In this document: positions 1 to 8,873 of the stretch, piece by piece
Numbering within the stretch: position 1 is the first letter of the stretch
Layout: every line of letters starts with the position of its first letter
From: CBDBCU01 sp965243185
GTDB taxonomy: Bacteria > Chloroflexota > Dehalococcoidia > Lucifugimonadales > UBA3495
Length of the DNA: 64,000 bases
Direction: 5' to 3'
Assembly: GCA_965243185.1 (NCBI GenBank)
Contig: OZ251531.1
Location: 1,488,001-1,552,000 of the forward strand
The notes under the pieces: generated by a model
What the model saw: the letters and a program-made list of their open reading frames with translations, nothing else
Told to the model about the DNA's origin: nothing
Database searches by the model: none
Program-made: the position numbers and the translations under genes

Positions 1-674
1 CCCGCCGGCTCGCCGCTACCGCCGGCCACCGCCAAGCACAAATCGCCCTCAAAAGTGCGGATGGTCAAATCCTCCCGATGGGTGAACCGTTGCGCCCGAC
101 TGTTGGTGCAGGGGCGGGTATAAACCAAGCCCTCCTCGGCCTCGATACACAGACCATAAGCCGGCATCAAAAACTGCCCGCCCCATGGCTGATGGGCAAT
201 GAACAGTTCATCCGCCGCCCCCGGCTTGCAGGTATGGGCTTGCAGCGGCCGGTCGGTACGCAGGCTGTCCCGAAATCCTGGCACATCCACGCAGTAAAAC
301 TCCGGCTCATCCAACGGAGCCACCAGTTGAATCAAGCTCAGTGTAATCTCCGCTGCTACCGTCGGCATTGGCGTAGCCGTAGCCATCAGTCTGCTGCCGA
401 CAGCCGCCGGAGCCGTAACCGCCGCCGGCCCCATCGTTGCCGTAGCGACAATGGCATCCGTAACCGCTGCCGCCGGAGCCGTAACCGTCGCTGCCCCCGC
501 CGCTTGCCCCTGCGGTGCCGGATTAACGCCGCCAACCGCCGTTGGCCCGGCCGCCGGGTTAGCCGCCATCCCTTCCCCGCCCTCCCCCGGCCCGCAGCCC
601 AGCATCATCGCCGCCGCTATCAGCAGCAGCAAAACCACCAGCCGGCCAGCCCTCCCGCCGCGCAACGCTAACAA
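1..674 (-). CDS. Lipoprotein with ricin-like C-terminal domain (partial)
   Basis: The gene runs off the left edge. Read on the minus strand from a TTG at 674 that overlaps the stop of the upstream amidohydrolase (668-670), it gives a Leu-rich signal segment ending in a lipobox-like MMLGC (Cys at about residue 27). An Ala/Thr/Pro-rich linker with repeated TAPAA units follows (about residues 30-95), then a Cys-rich globular domain with YCVDVPGF, LQAHTCK, YGLCIEAEEG and DLCLAVAGG. The evenly spaced Cys/Asp/Gly pattern resembles ricin-type beta-trefoil carbohydrate-binding modules; that assignment is an inference. A second TTG at 665 is an alternative start. The overlap implies translational coupling with the amidohydrolase. 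Role inferred: surface-anchored binding protein. Confidence 0.6.
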   Translation of the reverse strand, partial: MLALRGGRAGRLVVLLLLIAAAMMLGCGPGEGGEGMAANPAAGPTAVGGVNPAPQGQAAGAATVTAPAAAVTDAIVATATMGPAAVTAPAAVGSRLMATATPMPTVAAEITLSLIQLVAPLDEPEFYCVDVPGFRDSLRTDRPLQAHTCKPGAADELFIAHQPWGGQFLMPAYGLCIEAEEGLVYTRPCTNSRAQRFTHREDLTIRTFEGDLCLAVAGGSGEPA

Positions 675-1849
675 TCCCCCAGCTCCGTCAACCGTCCCTC
701 CCGCCAAGCTACTGCGCCATCCCGCACCGTCAAATAAGTATCAAACCGCACCTTGCCCTCCACCTTGTTCCGCGCCATATCGTGCCAGACGAACCGCCCC
801 TCCCGCAAATCAAACACCGCCGCATCCCCCGCCCTTCCCGGCGTCAAGGATCCCAAGGTATCCGCCAGTCCCAACACTTCCGCCGGCCGCTGCGTACTCG
901 CCGCCACCACCTCCCGCAGCGACATCCCCAAAGCGTGAAACTTGCTCACCAAATCATTCATCAGATACACCTTCCGCCCCGGCGGCCCGATATGAATATC
1001 GGTGCTGATGGTATCCGGCGGCAGCCCCTGCGCCATTGCCGCCCGGGCCACCTCCACATCGCAGTGCACGCCGGCGTGACCCAAATCCATTATCACCCCC
1101 CGCTCCACGGCCGCCCGCACCTCCGGGCGTATCCTATCCTGCTTGTCCAGTATCCCCTCCGGATTGCCGTTAAAGGCGTGGGTGCAAATATCCCCCGGCC
1201 CCATAAACTCCAGCACCTGAGGCAAGGGAATGGGCGTGCCGCTGATATGCACCATCAGCTTGCCGCCGGCCAAATCCGCGGCCGCCCGCGCCTGCCGCAT
1301 CGCCTCCGCCGCATTCCAGTAAGCCACGGCGTTATACTCCATCCGCACCTTCACGCCCAGCAGGAAACCGGGATTTTCCTTAATCGCCGCCGCCGTGCGC
1401 TCCGCATCAATAATCCGCAGATCCTGCAAACCGCCGCCCAGAATGCGGTTCGCCGCCAGCCCCACCGCGCCAATGTGCAGAAACGCCAGCAGCCGCGTGC
1501 GGTGCGCCGGAAAGACATAATCACGCATCGCCCCGTAATTCAGAAATCCGGCGCTCCCGGCATCCACCCCGGTAGTCACCCCCGCCGCCAGGCAATGCCG
1601 ATCCGCGTCCACCGCGCTGCCGGTGCCGCCGTGATAAAAATGCCCGTGCAAGTCAATCAACCCGGGCGTCACCAACTTGCCGGTCACATCAATAACCCGG
1701 TCGGCTTGCCCCGGGTCGATGCCCTCCGCTACAGCGGCCGTCAAGCCCTCCCGAAACGCCACATCCCGCCGCTCGTGGATACCTTGCCCCGGATCCAGCA
1801 GCGTCCCGCCCTTCAGCAGCAGGTCATAAGTCCCCGCACCCTCAGCCAT
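668..1849 (-). CDS. Amidohydrolase/deacetylase-family metallohydrolase
   Basis: A metal-dependent hydrolase of the amidohydrolase superfamily (dihydroorotase/adenine-deaminase-like fold), acting on an unknown cyclic amide or N-acyl substrate in the cytoplasm. Visible features are the N-terminal beta-sandwich start (LLLKGGTLLDPGQGI), the first metal site LIDLHGHFYHGG with an HxH pair, a Lys in the VKVRMEY strand that could be the carbamylated bridging ligand, later His ligands in MVHISGTP and CTHAFNGN, the catalytic Asp region ISTDIHIG, and the C-terminal return to the sandwich (TPGRAGDAAVFDL). About 393 residues is normal for the family. ATG 1849 is preferred over TTG 1852 because an AAGGAGG sits 6-7 nt upstream. 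Substrate specificity cannot be read from sequence. Confidence 0.88.
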   Translation of the reverse strand: MAEGAGTYDLLLKGGTLLDPGQGIHERRDVAFREGLTAAVAEGIDPGQADRVIDVTGKLVTPGLIDLHGHFYHGGTGSAVDADRHCLAAGVTTGVDAGSAGFLNYGAMRDYVFPAHRTRLLAFLHIGAVGLAANRILGGGLQDLRIIDAERTAAAIKENPGFLLGVKVRMEYNAVAYWNAAEAMRQARAAADLAGGKLMVHISGTPIPLPQVLEFMGPGDICTHAFNGNPEGILDKQDRIRPEVRAAVERGVIMDLGHAGVHCDVEVARAAMAQGLPPDTISTDIHIGPPGRKVYLMNDLVSKFHALGMSLREVVAASTQRPAEVLGLADTLGSLTPGRAGDAAVFDLREGRFVWHDMARNKVEGKVRFDTYLTVRDGAVAWREGRLTELGDC

Positions 1850-1908
1850 CAAAACCCTCCTTGTGCCTCGATGAATAAATGAGTGGATAATGGGTAGATG
1901 ATAGACCC

Positions 1909-2400
1909 CTACTCATCCTCCCCCGGCGGCTCCCCATACTCCAAACGGCGCAACCGCGGATAGACCAGCTCTTTAGGATTCAGCAAATCCGCATCGGAAA
2001 TCTCCGCCGACGCCGGCAGCGGCCGCGCCGACCACTTTTCCACCGCCTGCTGCACCAGCCGATTGACGATTTGCGGCGACCGGCCCTCCAGCCGCCCCAA
2101 CTGATAGGCCAGCGTTACCGCCAGTTGATTGCTGGTAATGCGCTCAAAGGCCGCCGGCTCCCGCAAATCCTCCGGCATCCCGCCGCACTGCTCCAGAAAA
2201 TCATCCAGCACCTGCCCCATAATATCCGTCAACCCGCCCAGCTCAATCTCCGTCAGATACCCGGTCAACTGATCCGTCAAATCCTCCACCCCGGCCGCCG
2301 GCAGCGCCAAACTGCCCCCTGCCAACTCCGGGGAATAATCCCCCCCATTAGCGACGCCGTCATCATTAGCCATCCCGGAACCCCCCAACCAGAACTTCAT
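1909..2400 (-). CDS. Hypothetical acidic protein
   Basis: I do not recognise this family. The product is about 163 residues (from ATG 2400, MKFWLGG) or 154 residues (from ATG 2373, MANDDG). It is acidic and probably helical, with DLTDQLTGYLTEIELGG and a charged C-terminus rich in Glu/Pro. There is no signal peptide or membrane segment. A TACAAT lies just upstream of ATG 2400 (2409-2414 on the minus strand), so the transcript could be leaderless or nearly so. The reading frame extends further upstream to 2493, but that part is low-complexity and lacks a ribosome site. It may be cotranscribed with the amidohydrolase downstream (about 60 nt gap). Confidence 0.55.
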   Translation of the reverse strand: MKFWLGGSGMANDDGVANGGDYSPELAGGSLALPAAGVEDLTDQLTGYLTEIELGGLTDIMGQVLDDFLEQCGGMPEDLREPAAFERITSNQLAVTLAYQLGRLEGRSPQIVNRLVQQAVEKWSARPLPASAEISDADLLNPKELVYPRLRRLEYGEPPGEDE

Positions 2401-2505
2401 TAGCCCCATTGTAGCACTTCCCCCGCCCGCCGGCTCTACTTCCGTAGCAAATACCGGGACGGTTCCGTGGAACCGCCCCGGCTTGCCCGGCAAAACCGGG
2501 AGGAA

Positions 2506-4782
2506 TCAGTCAATCACTGCCTCGTAAAGTTCAACCGTCAGGTTGGCCGGCCAAGAGCTCCAAGCATTGGCTCGCCCAGTGTCGTCGAAGCCTGTAGGTT
2601 GCGGCCCGATATTAATCCGATCCTGCCCGTCATTAAGGATACTGTGGTAGGTTATCAACAGGAATTGGCCGCCGCCGAGGTTCATTCGGGTATATGCAGA
2701 CCCGGGATGCGCGCTCGCTGAAAGCGCCTTGGTAATGTCACTAATCCCTGAGGGACTAAATGGCACTACGACTCGGTCAACTTCTGTCCCGCCGGTCTTG
2801 GCGATAAACAGCCAGCCGAAGCACTGGTCCGTTGGCGTGTACTGGTCGACTCGAATACGGTTTTGCTGGTTGCTGGGCAGGTGGCCGGGCTGGGCGCTGA
2901 TCGAGCCGGTACCCGGCGGGGAAGGTTCAATGGTCCAATTCGGTTTGCGTCCGGCTCCGGAGATTCGGGTAGAAGTAGGCGTTGTGGTCTGCGCTGTCCA
3001 AGTCGCCAGCTTCGCGCCCTGGATGCTGGGCGGCGCGTCGTTGGGGATGAACCCCACTTCCAAGTCGGCCAAGGCAATATCAAAGCCGACGCTGCCGCTT
3101 TTGCCGGTGTAGGAAAGGTAGTATCCCAAGGCATTGTGGGCGTCCCGGACCGCATACAGGGACAGGGTGCCTAAAGTCGCGCTGCCGTTGCGGAGGACCG
3201 CCGCGCCGATTTCCTCCCCGCTATCGGCGGTGGCGCTGTAGGCAGCGGCGGACTTCACTGCCCTGGCGAAAACCAGTCCCTCGATGGTACCGGTCAGCAA
3301 AGGATTTTGCGTGTTGTCATTAAAGCCTGCGGTGTTGACCGTGCGGCGGTCAAAACGCAGTTTGGCTCGGACAGTGATGACGCCCCGCCGCTTATCGTTG
3401 TCGTCCAGGTCGAAGGTCGGCGTGAACCCGGTAAAAGCGACCCGTTGTGGGGCGGTCTGGCCGCTGCTGGCGACGCTGATGCCGGTTCCTGTCCCGGAGT
3501 GGATAACCTGGGTAGCGGCGGCCGGAAGTTTGTTCAGCGGAATTTTATCCGCGTTGTCGGCTTCAGCCCATCGGGATACGCTGCCCGGGGTCAGTTCCCA
3601 GCTGCTGCCGTTGAAAGTATAGGTATCCGGCTGATATTGCCGGTCGGGGGGATACTTGGTTCCGTCGGCCAGCGTAAAGGCGTATCGGTGCTGCGTGCCG
3701 ACTGACAGCTGGGCGTAGCTCAAGCCGGATACTTCGTAGAATCCCTGCTCTCCCGGGACGAAACTCTGGCTGATGGAATAGGATGCTCCCTGATAATGCA
3801 GCTTGGTGGGTCGAGAAGCCGGATTCCGTTGGATAATAGCAAAGACTTTGCCGCGGAAGGCGGCGGCGGCCCGGCCGGTGTAAGTCGGGCTGTAGCCCCG
3901 CAAGTGAGAGATCCGGCCGCCGGGGATATTCAGGTTCACGATCATTTCCCGCAAGGTGACTTGTCCTTCCTTAACATCGCCGGTGAAGTATCGGGGGACG
4001 GTGTCAGGATGCAGCAGGATGACGGTGTCTCCCGCTGCGGGCGCGGGACTGGTCGGAAAGGAAAAAACTTTCGGCGTATCCGCCGGGACCTGCTGGCGGT
4101 AGCGGTCATCCAGGAGGGACAGCGGCGCTTGATTGACCCCATCGTCATAGCCCAGCAGATGGTCGGGCAGGGCCGTGGCTGCCGGTATGGGGTCGGGCAG
4201 CAGGTTGGCCGGGTTGATGGGGGAAAGCACGGCGACCTGATGGGCAACGCCGGATGTATACCAGCTGGCATAGTCGCCGACGAAAGACCAAACAGTTTGG
4301 TCGGCGTCGCTGCTGTAAGTCGCGCTGCCGATACTGGATTGAAAAGTCAGATAGTTGTTGCCGATGCGGAGGGTCTGGTCCGCGAATCCGGCCGCCGGAC
4401 CGGGGGTGACAATGGTCAGGTCGTTGGTGGCGCCGGTCCGGAGGATTTTCAGCAGGCGGAAGTCGGCGTCTCCGGTCTCTCCGCTGATGGCGCCGGCGGC
4501 GGTTTCCCCACTGGCGCGGGTCCAGATTGCATTCCCACCGCTGGCCGCCGGCGTTATCGCCGCCGACCAGACCGTTACGCCGGATCCGGCAATCTGCTGC
4601 AGTTGAGCTTTCAGGGCCGCGACTTCTTGGTCCAGAGCGGCGACTTCGGCGGCAGTGGCCATTTCTACCGGGACAGCTGCTTCCCGGGTTGCTTCTTGAT
4701 AGGCGGAGACACCGCAAGCGGCGATGAGGAACAGGGCCGCAGCAGCCAGCAGAGCGGGGATACTGAAACGGCGGTAAAACAT
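2506..4782 (-). CDS. Large lipoprotein with coiled coil and phage-tail-like modules
   Basis: A 758-residue exported protein. The first 25 residues form a signal peptide ending in the lipobox LIAACG (Cys about 23). A short coiled coil follows (AEVAALDQEVAALKAQLQQI, about 45-66), then a long beta-rich region with no repeats I can name. A segment near the middle (WAEADNADKIPLNKLPAA) resembles linkers in phage tail-fibre proteins, and the C-terminal third looks like receptor-binding or carbohydrate-binding beta domains. GGAGGA lies 8 nt before the ATG. It is divergently placed from the GLUG-repeat gene at 5242. Inferred role: outer-surface adhesin-like lipoprotein, possibly recruited from a phage tail gene. 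Precise function unknown. Confidence 0.75.
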   Translation of the reverse strand: MFYRRFSIPALLAAAALFLIAACGVSAYQEATREAAVPVEMATAAEVAALDQEVAALKAQLQQIAGSGVTVWSAAITPAASGGNAIWTRASGETAAGAISGETGDADFRLLKILRTGATNDLTIVTPGPAAGFADQTLRIGNNYLTFQSSIGSATYSSDADQTVWSFVGDYASWYTSGVAHQVAVLSPINPANLLPDPIPAATALPDHLLGYDDGVNQAPLSLLDDRYRQQVPADTPKVFSFPTSPAPAAGDTVILLHPDTVPRYFTGDVKEGQVTLREMIVNLNIPGGRISHLRGYSPTYTGRAAAAFRGKVFAIIQRNPASRPTKLHYQGASYSISQSFVPGEQGFYEVSGLSYAQLSVGTQHRYAFTLADGTKYPPDRQYQPDTYTFNGSSWELTPGSVSRWAEADNADKIPLNKLPAAATQVIHSGTGTGISVASSGQTAPQRVAFTGFTPTFDLDDNDKRRGVITVRAKLRFDRRTVNTAGFNDNTQNPLLTGTIEGLVFARAVKSAAAYSATADSGEEIGAAVLRNGSATLGTLSLYAVRDAHNALGYYLSYTGKSGSVGFDIALADLEVGFIPNDAPPSIQGAKLATWTAQTTTPTSTRISGAGRKPNWTIEPSPPGTGSISAQPGHLPSNQQNRIRVDQYTPTDQCFGWLFIAKTGGTEVDRVVVPFSPSGISDITKALSASAHPGSAYTRMNLGGGQFLLITYHSILNDGQDRINIGPQPTGFDDTGRANAWSSWPANLTVELYEAVID

Positions 4783-5025
4783 AGTCGGCTTCCTCCAATG
4801 GCGGGGATTTTACCATAAGGGCAGGAGACTGTTGAAGTATCTTTTTGGAAAAGAGTTTTTCCGCTGGATGGCAGATGGCGTCGGCCGGTTCGCCGGGAGA
4901 ATGCGGCCAATGCGGTCCGTTCTGTTCTTTTGGTTGATTGCGGCTACCGTGTCGCTTCCCGAGTTTGGCCTTCAGCCGCTACGACTGTTCCCTGTCGAAA
5001 AAGGATGGCGGTGTCCAGGTGATTG

Positions 5026-5094
5026 GTGGGGCAGAACATATTGGGCGACATCAAGTCCAGCTACGCCAGCGGCGCAGTATCGGCCAACGCCATT
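5026..5094 (+). pseudogene. Relic fragment of a GLUG-repeat gene
   Basis: About 69 nt match, with roughly ten differences, the segment at 6049-6117 inside the GLUG gene downstream, encoding a VGQN-LLGDIKASYASGAVSANAI-type stretch. The match is isolated and soon followed by stops, so it is a leftover of a duplication, deletion or recombination event rather than a gene. Confidence 0.7.
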
Positions 5095-5153
5095 CTATAA
5101 GGCGATAGACCGGCCGGCCGCGGGGAAACAGCGTTGCCGGTAAGTTGGCATCC

Positions 5154-5182
5154 TTGACAACGACCCAACTCACTACTAAAGT
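5154..5182 (+). promoter_or_regulatory. Promoter for the GLUG-repeat gene
   Basis: TTGACA (5154-5159), 17-bp spacer, TAAAGT (5177-5182), about 60 nt before the start codon. Confidence 0.6.
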
Positions 5183-5241
5183 TCCTGCCCTATACCCCGT
5201 CTCCGGGCCAAACCCCATCAAAGCACAAGGAGTTGCCACTA

Positions 5242-8200
5242 ATGCCCTTACTACCCAGGTTGCCCCTGTTCGCCGCGACCCTGACCCTCCTGGCCCTGAT
5301 TCTGGCCGGAGTTTTTCTGAACAGCTATTCCCTCCCGCCGGCTTGGGCGCAAACTACTACCGACTACGACAGCGATGATGACGGGCTGATTGAGGTCAGC
5401 AGTCTGGCGCAGCTGAATGCCATCCGCTGGGATTTGGATGGCGATGGCGTGGTGGATGATACGGCCAATCAGACCAGCTACACCGCCGCCTTTGCCAATG
5501 CGGCGGCCGGGATGGGCTGCCCGGATAGCGCCGATGATGCCGACACTGATCCTGACCCCTGCGCCGGCTACGAACTGCACGGCGACCTGACTTTTGACAG
5601 CAATGGGGATGGCAGCGTTACGGCGGCGGATTCCGGCGGTCTTTACTGGAACGGCGGCAAGGGCTGGACGCCGATTGGCGACCCCGGCAATCCCTACAGG
5701 GGGGAGTTGCAAGGCCGGGGCAAGGTGATTTCCCATTTGTTCATCAGCCGAGACGCCGCCGACACCGCTGATGCTGTTGGTTTGTTCGGGGCGATCGGCA
5801 AAGCCGGTAGCGTAACCGGCTTGGGCTTAACTAAGGTCAACATTACCAGTAATCATCAGTCGGCGGTCGGCAGCATCGCCGGGGTCAATCAAGGGACGAT
5901 TACTTCGTCCTACGCCACTGGCACTGTGGGCGGCAGCGCGGTAACCGGCGGGCTGGTAGGCTTGAACCTGTTCGGCACGGTGCAGGCCAGCTTTGCAGCC
6001 ACGACGGTGTCGCTGGTTCTGGGCGATGCGGCGGCCGGCGGGTTAGTGGGGCAGAATCTGCTGGGCGACATCAAAGCCAGCTACGCCAGCGGTGCGGTAT
6101 CAGCCAACGCCATCAAATCTTTGGCCGGCGGCTTGGTGGGCATCAATCAGGGGACGATTACCGCCAGTTACGCCCGGGGCCGGGTGTCGGTATCCGGGCA
6201 AGGCAGCGTTAAGGGCGGCCTGGCGGCCTATGATTTGGGGACGGAAAGCTACAGCTATTGGGATACTGAAACTACCGGGATTGCCGGCAGCGGCGGGCTG
6301 GGGCAACCCAGCAGCCATCTGAAAGCGCCCACCGGCTACAGCGGCCTTTACGCCCAATGGAACCTGGACCTGGACGGCGTGGCCGGCGGCGATAATCCTT
6401 GGGATTTCGGCAACAGCCGGCACTATCCCATTCTGGTCTATGGGGACATCAAGACGGCCCCGCAGCAGCGGGACTATGACACCGACAACGACCGGCGCAT
6501 TGAAATAACCACCCTGGAGCAGTTGAACGCCATCCGTTGGGACTTGAACACCGATGGCGTGGTCGCCGCTGCGGACCAAGGCAGTTACGAGGCCGCCTTT
6601 CCGGGGTTGACCGCCGGGATGGGCTGCGCAGATGGGGCTACCGCCGCCGTCTGCACTGCCTACGAACTGGAAGCCGATTTGGACTTTGACACCGACGGGG
6701 ATGATGATGTGGACGGGAATGATGGTTTTCACTGGAACACCGGGCGCGGCTGGTTCAGCATTGGCAGCTCCACCGCTCCCTTCACCGGGCAGTTCTATGG
6801 CGATGGCAAGTCCATTTACAACCTTTTTGTCAATCAGAATGAAACCAGCCAAGCCGGCCTGTTCGGGCAGGTCGGCTCCGGCGGGGTCATTGACGGGGTC
6901 AAGCTGCGGGAAGTGAATATCGCCAGCCTGGACGGCACGGCAGTGGGGGCTTTGGCCGGGGTCAATGGCGGTACTATCAAGGGCAGTTCGGCCACCGGGC
7001 GCATCCGGGCAGACGAAACGGTGGGGACGGTCTATGCTGGGGGCTTGGTGGGAAGCAATACCGGGAGAATTGCCAGCAGCTACGCCAAAACCGAAGTGGA
7101 TGGCAGCGCGTCAGCGGCCGGCGGCTTGGCCGGCCACAACGGGACTGCCGGCAGCATCGTCGCCAGCTATTCCGACTTTGAGCCAATTCTCACCTCCCGC
7201 AACAATGCTTACTTGGGCGGCCTCGTCGGCCACAACCAGGGACGCATCATCGCCGCCTACTCGTTCAGCCCGGTCAGGGCTACGGGAAACACGGCGGCCG
7301 TAGGCGGCTTGGTGGGATACAACCAACGGACGGACAGTACTGTTACTACCCAAGGAACTATTACCGCCGCCTACGCCATCGGCCCGGTGGTGGCTACCGG
7401 AACTACTCCGGCCGCCGGCGGCCTAGTGGGTAAGAACAGCGGCGGCACGGCTGCTAACAGCTATTGGGAAACCCGGGTCAGCGGCCAGAGCAGCAGCGCC
7501 TTGGGGACGGGCAAGACGCAGAGGGAACTGTTCGCCCCCGCCGGCTACTCGGGCATTTATGCCAACTGGAATCTGAACCTGGACGGGCAAGCCGGCAATG
7601 ATGACCCCTGGGATTTCAGGAGGCGTTATCCCAAGCTGAAGTATGGCGGCGTCGACTTCGCCGAACAGCTCCATCTCCACATAACCCTCGATGGCGGGGG
7701 TTACCTGATAGTGGGGGAATCAACGCTCACCGGCTTTGGTGTCCGGCCCTGGCTGACCCGCGGGGGTGGCGGCGGTCGGATTGCGTGGGAAGTTTCCGAT
7801 GATGGCGTAACCGGGTGGACGGCATTCGTATCCCGGGCGCCTAGCCGCGGCGTCGACCGAATTGGGGGCCACGGTATTTGGGGAATTGTGCCTAATCCTT
7901 CCGAAGTGAACAAGCGGCTTCGGTTTGGGATGCACTCCCGAGAGCGGGGCATGGTTTACAGTCCGCCAACCCCGCCGGTAGAGGCGTCCTGGACCGGGGC
8001 TACTGCTGCGATAAGTTTCGTCAGCGGCCATAACCCGCCCCGGGTGGGGCAGAAAATCACGATCAGCGACAACAATGCAGTAACCTGGATACGCTGCAAC
8101 GACACCGCCGGCAATGGGTGTATCGTTGGCGGCATCTCCGGCACCAGTGCCTCCGGCGCCGGCCCCTTGGGCAAGTACGTCTACGCCTACCGCTACTACA

Positions 8201-8274
8201 CCGACAGCAATGGCGTGTTGACCAAAGCCAGCACCCCCTTCATCGGCCCGATACAGGCGGCGGCCAGTCCCTAG
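5242..8274 (+). CDS. Secreted GLUG-repeat surface protein
   Basis: A large exported protein (1010 residues from ATG 5242; AAGGAG ends 9 nt upstream, better placed than for the TTG at 5233). An N-terminal signal peptide ends near PPAWAQ. The body has two long homologous halves. Each starts with a Ca-binding-like Asp-rich motif (DYDSDDDGLIEV; DYDTDNDRRIEI) followed by LNAIRWDL, then a series of GLUG-type beta-helix units of the form AGGLVGxN...I..SYA. Each half ends with a tryptophan motif, GYSGLYAQWNLDLDG or GYSGIYANWNLNLDG, before DPWDF. The C-terminal 200 residues contain Ig-like beta domains. GLUG repeats are known from bacterial adhesins and surface peptidases; adhesin is the likely role. 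There is no anchor motif at the C-terminus. Confidence 0.85.
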   Translation: MPLLPRLPLFAATLTLLALILAGVFLNSYSLPPAWAQTTTDYDSDDDGLIEVSSLAQLNAIRWDLDGDGVVDDTANQTSYTAAFANAAAGMGCPDSADDADTDPDPCAGYELHGDLTFDSNGDGSVTAADSGGLYWNGGKGWTPIGDPGNPYRGELQGRGKVISHLFISRDAADTADAVGLFGAIGKAGSVTGLGLTKVNITSNHQSAVGSIAGVNQGTITSSYATGTVGGSAVTGGLVGLNLFGTVQASFAATTVSLVLGDAAAGGLVGQNLLGDIKASYASGAVSANAIKSLAGGLVGINQGTITASYARGRVSVSGQGSVKGGLAAYDLGTESYSYWDTETTGIAGSGGLGQPSSHLKAPTGYSGLYAQWNLDLDGVAGGDNPWDFGNSRHYPILVYGDIKTAPQQRDYDTDNDRRIEITTLEQLNAIRWDLNTDGVVAAADQGSYEAAFPGLTAGMGCADGATAAVCTAYELEADLDFDTDGDDDVDGNDGFHWNTGRGWFSIGSSTAPFTGQFYGDGKSIYNLFVNQNETSQAGLFGQVGSGGVIDGVKLREVNIASLDGTAVGALAGVNGGTIKGSSATGRIRADETVGTVYAGGLVGSNTGRIASSYAKTEVDGSASAAGGLAGHNGTAGSIVASYSDFEPILTSRNNAYLGGLVGHNQGRIIAAYSFSPVRATGNTAAVGGLVGYNQRTDSTVTTQGTITAAYAIGPVVATGTTPAAGGLVGKNSGGTAANSYWETRVSGQSSSALGTGKTQRELFAPAGYSGIYANWNLNLDGQAGNDDPWDFRRRYPKLKYGGVDFAEQLHLHITLDGGGYLIVGESTLTGFGVRPWLTRGGGGGRIAWEVSDDGVTGWTAFVSRAPSRGVDRIGGHGIWGIVPNPSEVNKRLRFGMHSRERGMVYSPPTPPVEASWTGATAAISFVSGHNPPRVGQKITISDNNAVTWIRCNDTAGNGCIVGGISGTSASGAGPLGKYVYAYRYYTDSNGVLTKASTPFIGPIQAAASP

Positions 8275-8307
8275 TTCTGACCCCCTTTAGCCGGTAATCC
8301 GGGACGC

Positions 8308-8336
8308 GGGCGGGTCAATTCGACCCGTCCGTTTTG
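8308..8336 (+). terminator. Rho-independent terminator after the GLUG gene
   Basis: Stem GGGCGGGTC / GACCCGTCC with loop AATTC, followed by GTTTTG, about 30 nt after the stop codon. Confidence 0.6.
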
Positions 8337-8849
8337 TAAGGGTGGTAAGCGATTGGGGCGGCTGGAAAAGTATACCGGCCTTTGCGACCGGTATAGAGGT
8401 ATAACTATGGATGCGGGGTTCTCATAACCGGCGACTATCGGCAAATTCAGCGGCGGAATGGTGAGGGTGAGCAAGCTACCGACGCTGATGCTGCGGCCGG
8501 TAAGGAGAAACCGGGCGCATGGTCGCGAGAAACACTGAAAAGAGTAACGACAGTGGCGGGTACCCCAAAGGGAATGTGATTCTGCCGTAAAACCCGGCCA
8601 GACCAGAGCCGTTAATCCGGGCAACTGACCGACTAATGCCGCGAGGCAAGTTGCTGGACTGTCGCGGATGCCCGACAAAGGACTTGCCTTGGCAAATACC
8701 AAGCCCAAATACCCGGATAAACTACTGACGGAAATCGCCAACCCGGGCCCTTATCCGGACCGAGTTGAACACCGTTTACGATATGCTGGGTTTGTGACCA
8801 GGCAACACCCTCGCAAAGTTAAACTTATAATACCCAAATAATTTGTCAA
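8337..8849 (-). ncRNA. Candidate structured RNA region
   Basis: This stretch has no convincing protein gene, although a 156-codon open frame exists at 8271-8741. On the minus strand it begins with TTGACA (8844-8849); 35 nt downstream comes GCGAGG (8814-8809), the expected transcription start area. Many perfect stems follow: CCGGATAA/TTATCCGG around 8715-8760, CTTGG-TATTTG-CCAAG near 8695, CCGCGA/TCGCGG near 8640-8670, and ATACCGG-N9-CCGGTAT near 8372-8395. The region at 60.9 kb starts with the same TTGACA-35 nt-GCGAGG arrangement. I cannot match it to RNase P RNA, tmRNA, SRP RNA or 6S RNA. The RNA assignment is inference. Confidence 0.3.
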
Positions 8850-8873
8850 CGCGCCCTAGCCTGCCCCCTCCCC

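Larger units (their letters stand above)
4783..5241. other. Intergenic stretch with a gene relic and a promoter
   Basis: The 459 nt between the divergent lipoprotein and GLUG genes hold a degraded copy of an internal GLUG-gene segment (5026-5094) and a near-consensus promoter (5154-5182). I see no intact gene here; the open frames at 4832-5143 and 5145-5378 lack ribosome sites and family resemblance. Confidence 0.6.

Noticed and set aside
782..1882. 366-codon plus-strand frame
   Set aside because: Antisense to the amidohydrolase, which has clear metal-binding motifs.
3796..4818. 340-codon plus-strand frame
   Set aside because: Antisense to the lipoprotein gene at 2506-4782, which has a signal peptide and ribosome site.
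8271..8741. 156-codon minus-strand frame as a protein gene
   Set aside because: No ribosome site, no domain, dense stems instead; treated as a possible RNA.
8337..8849. Group II intron
   Set aside because: No reverse transcriptase gene, and I could not find a domain V hairpin or the conserved 5' end; not claimed.
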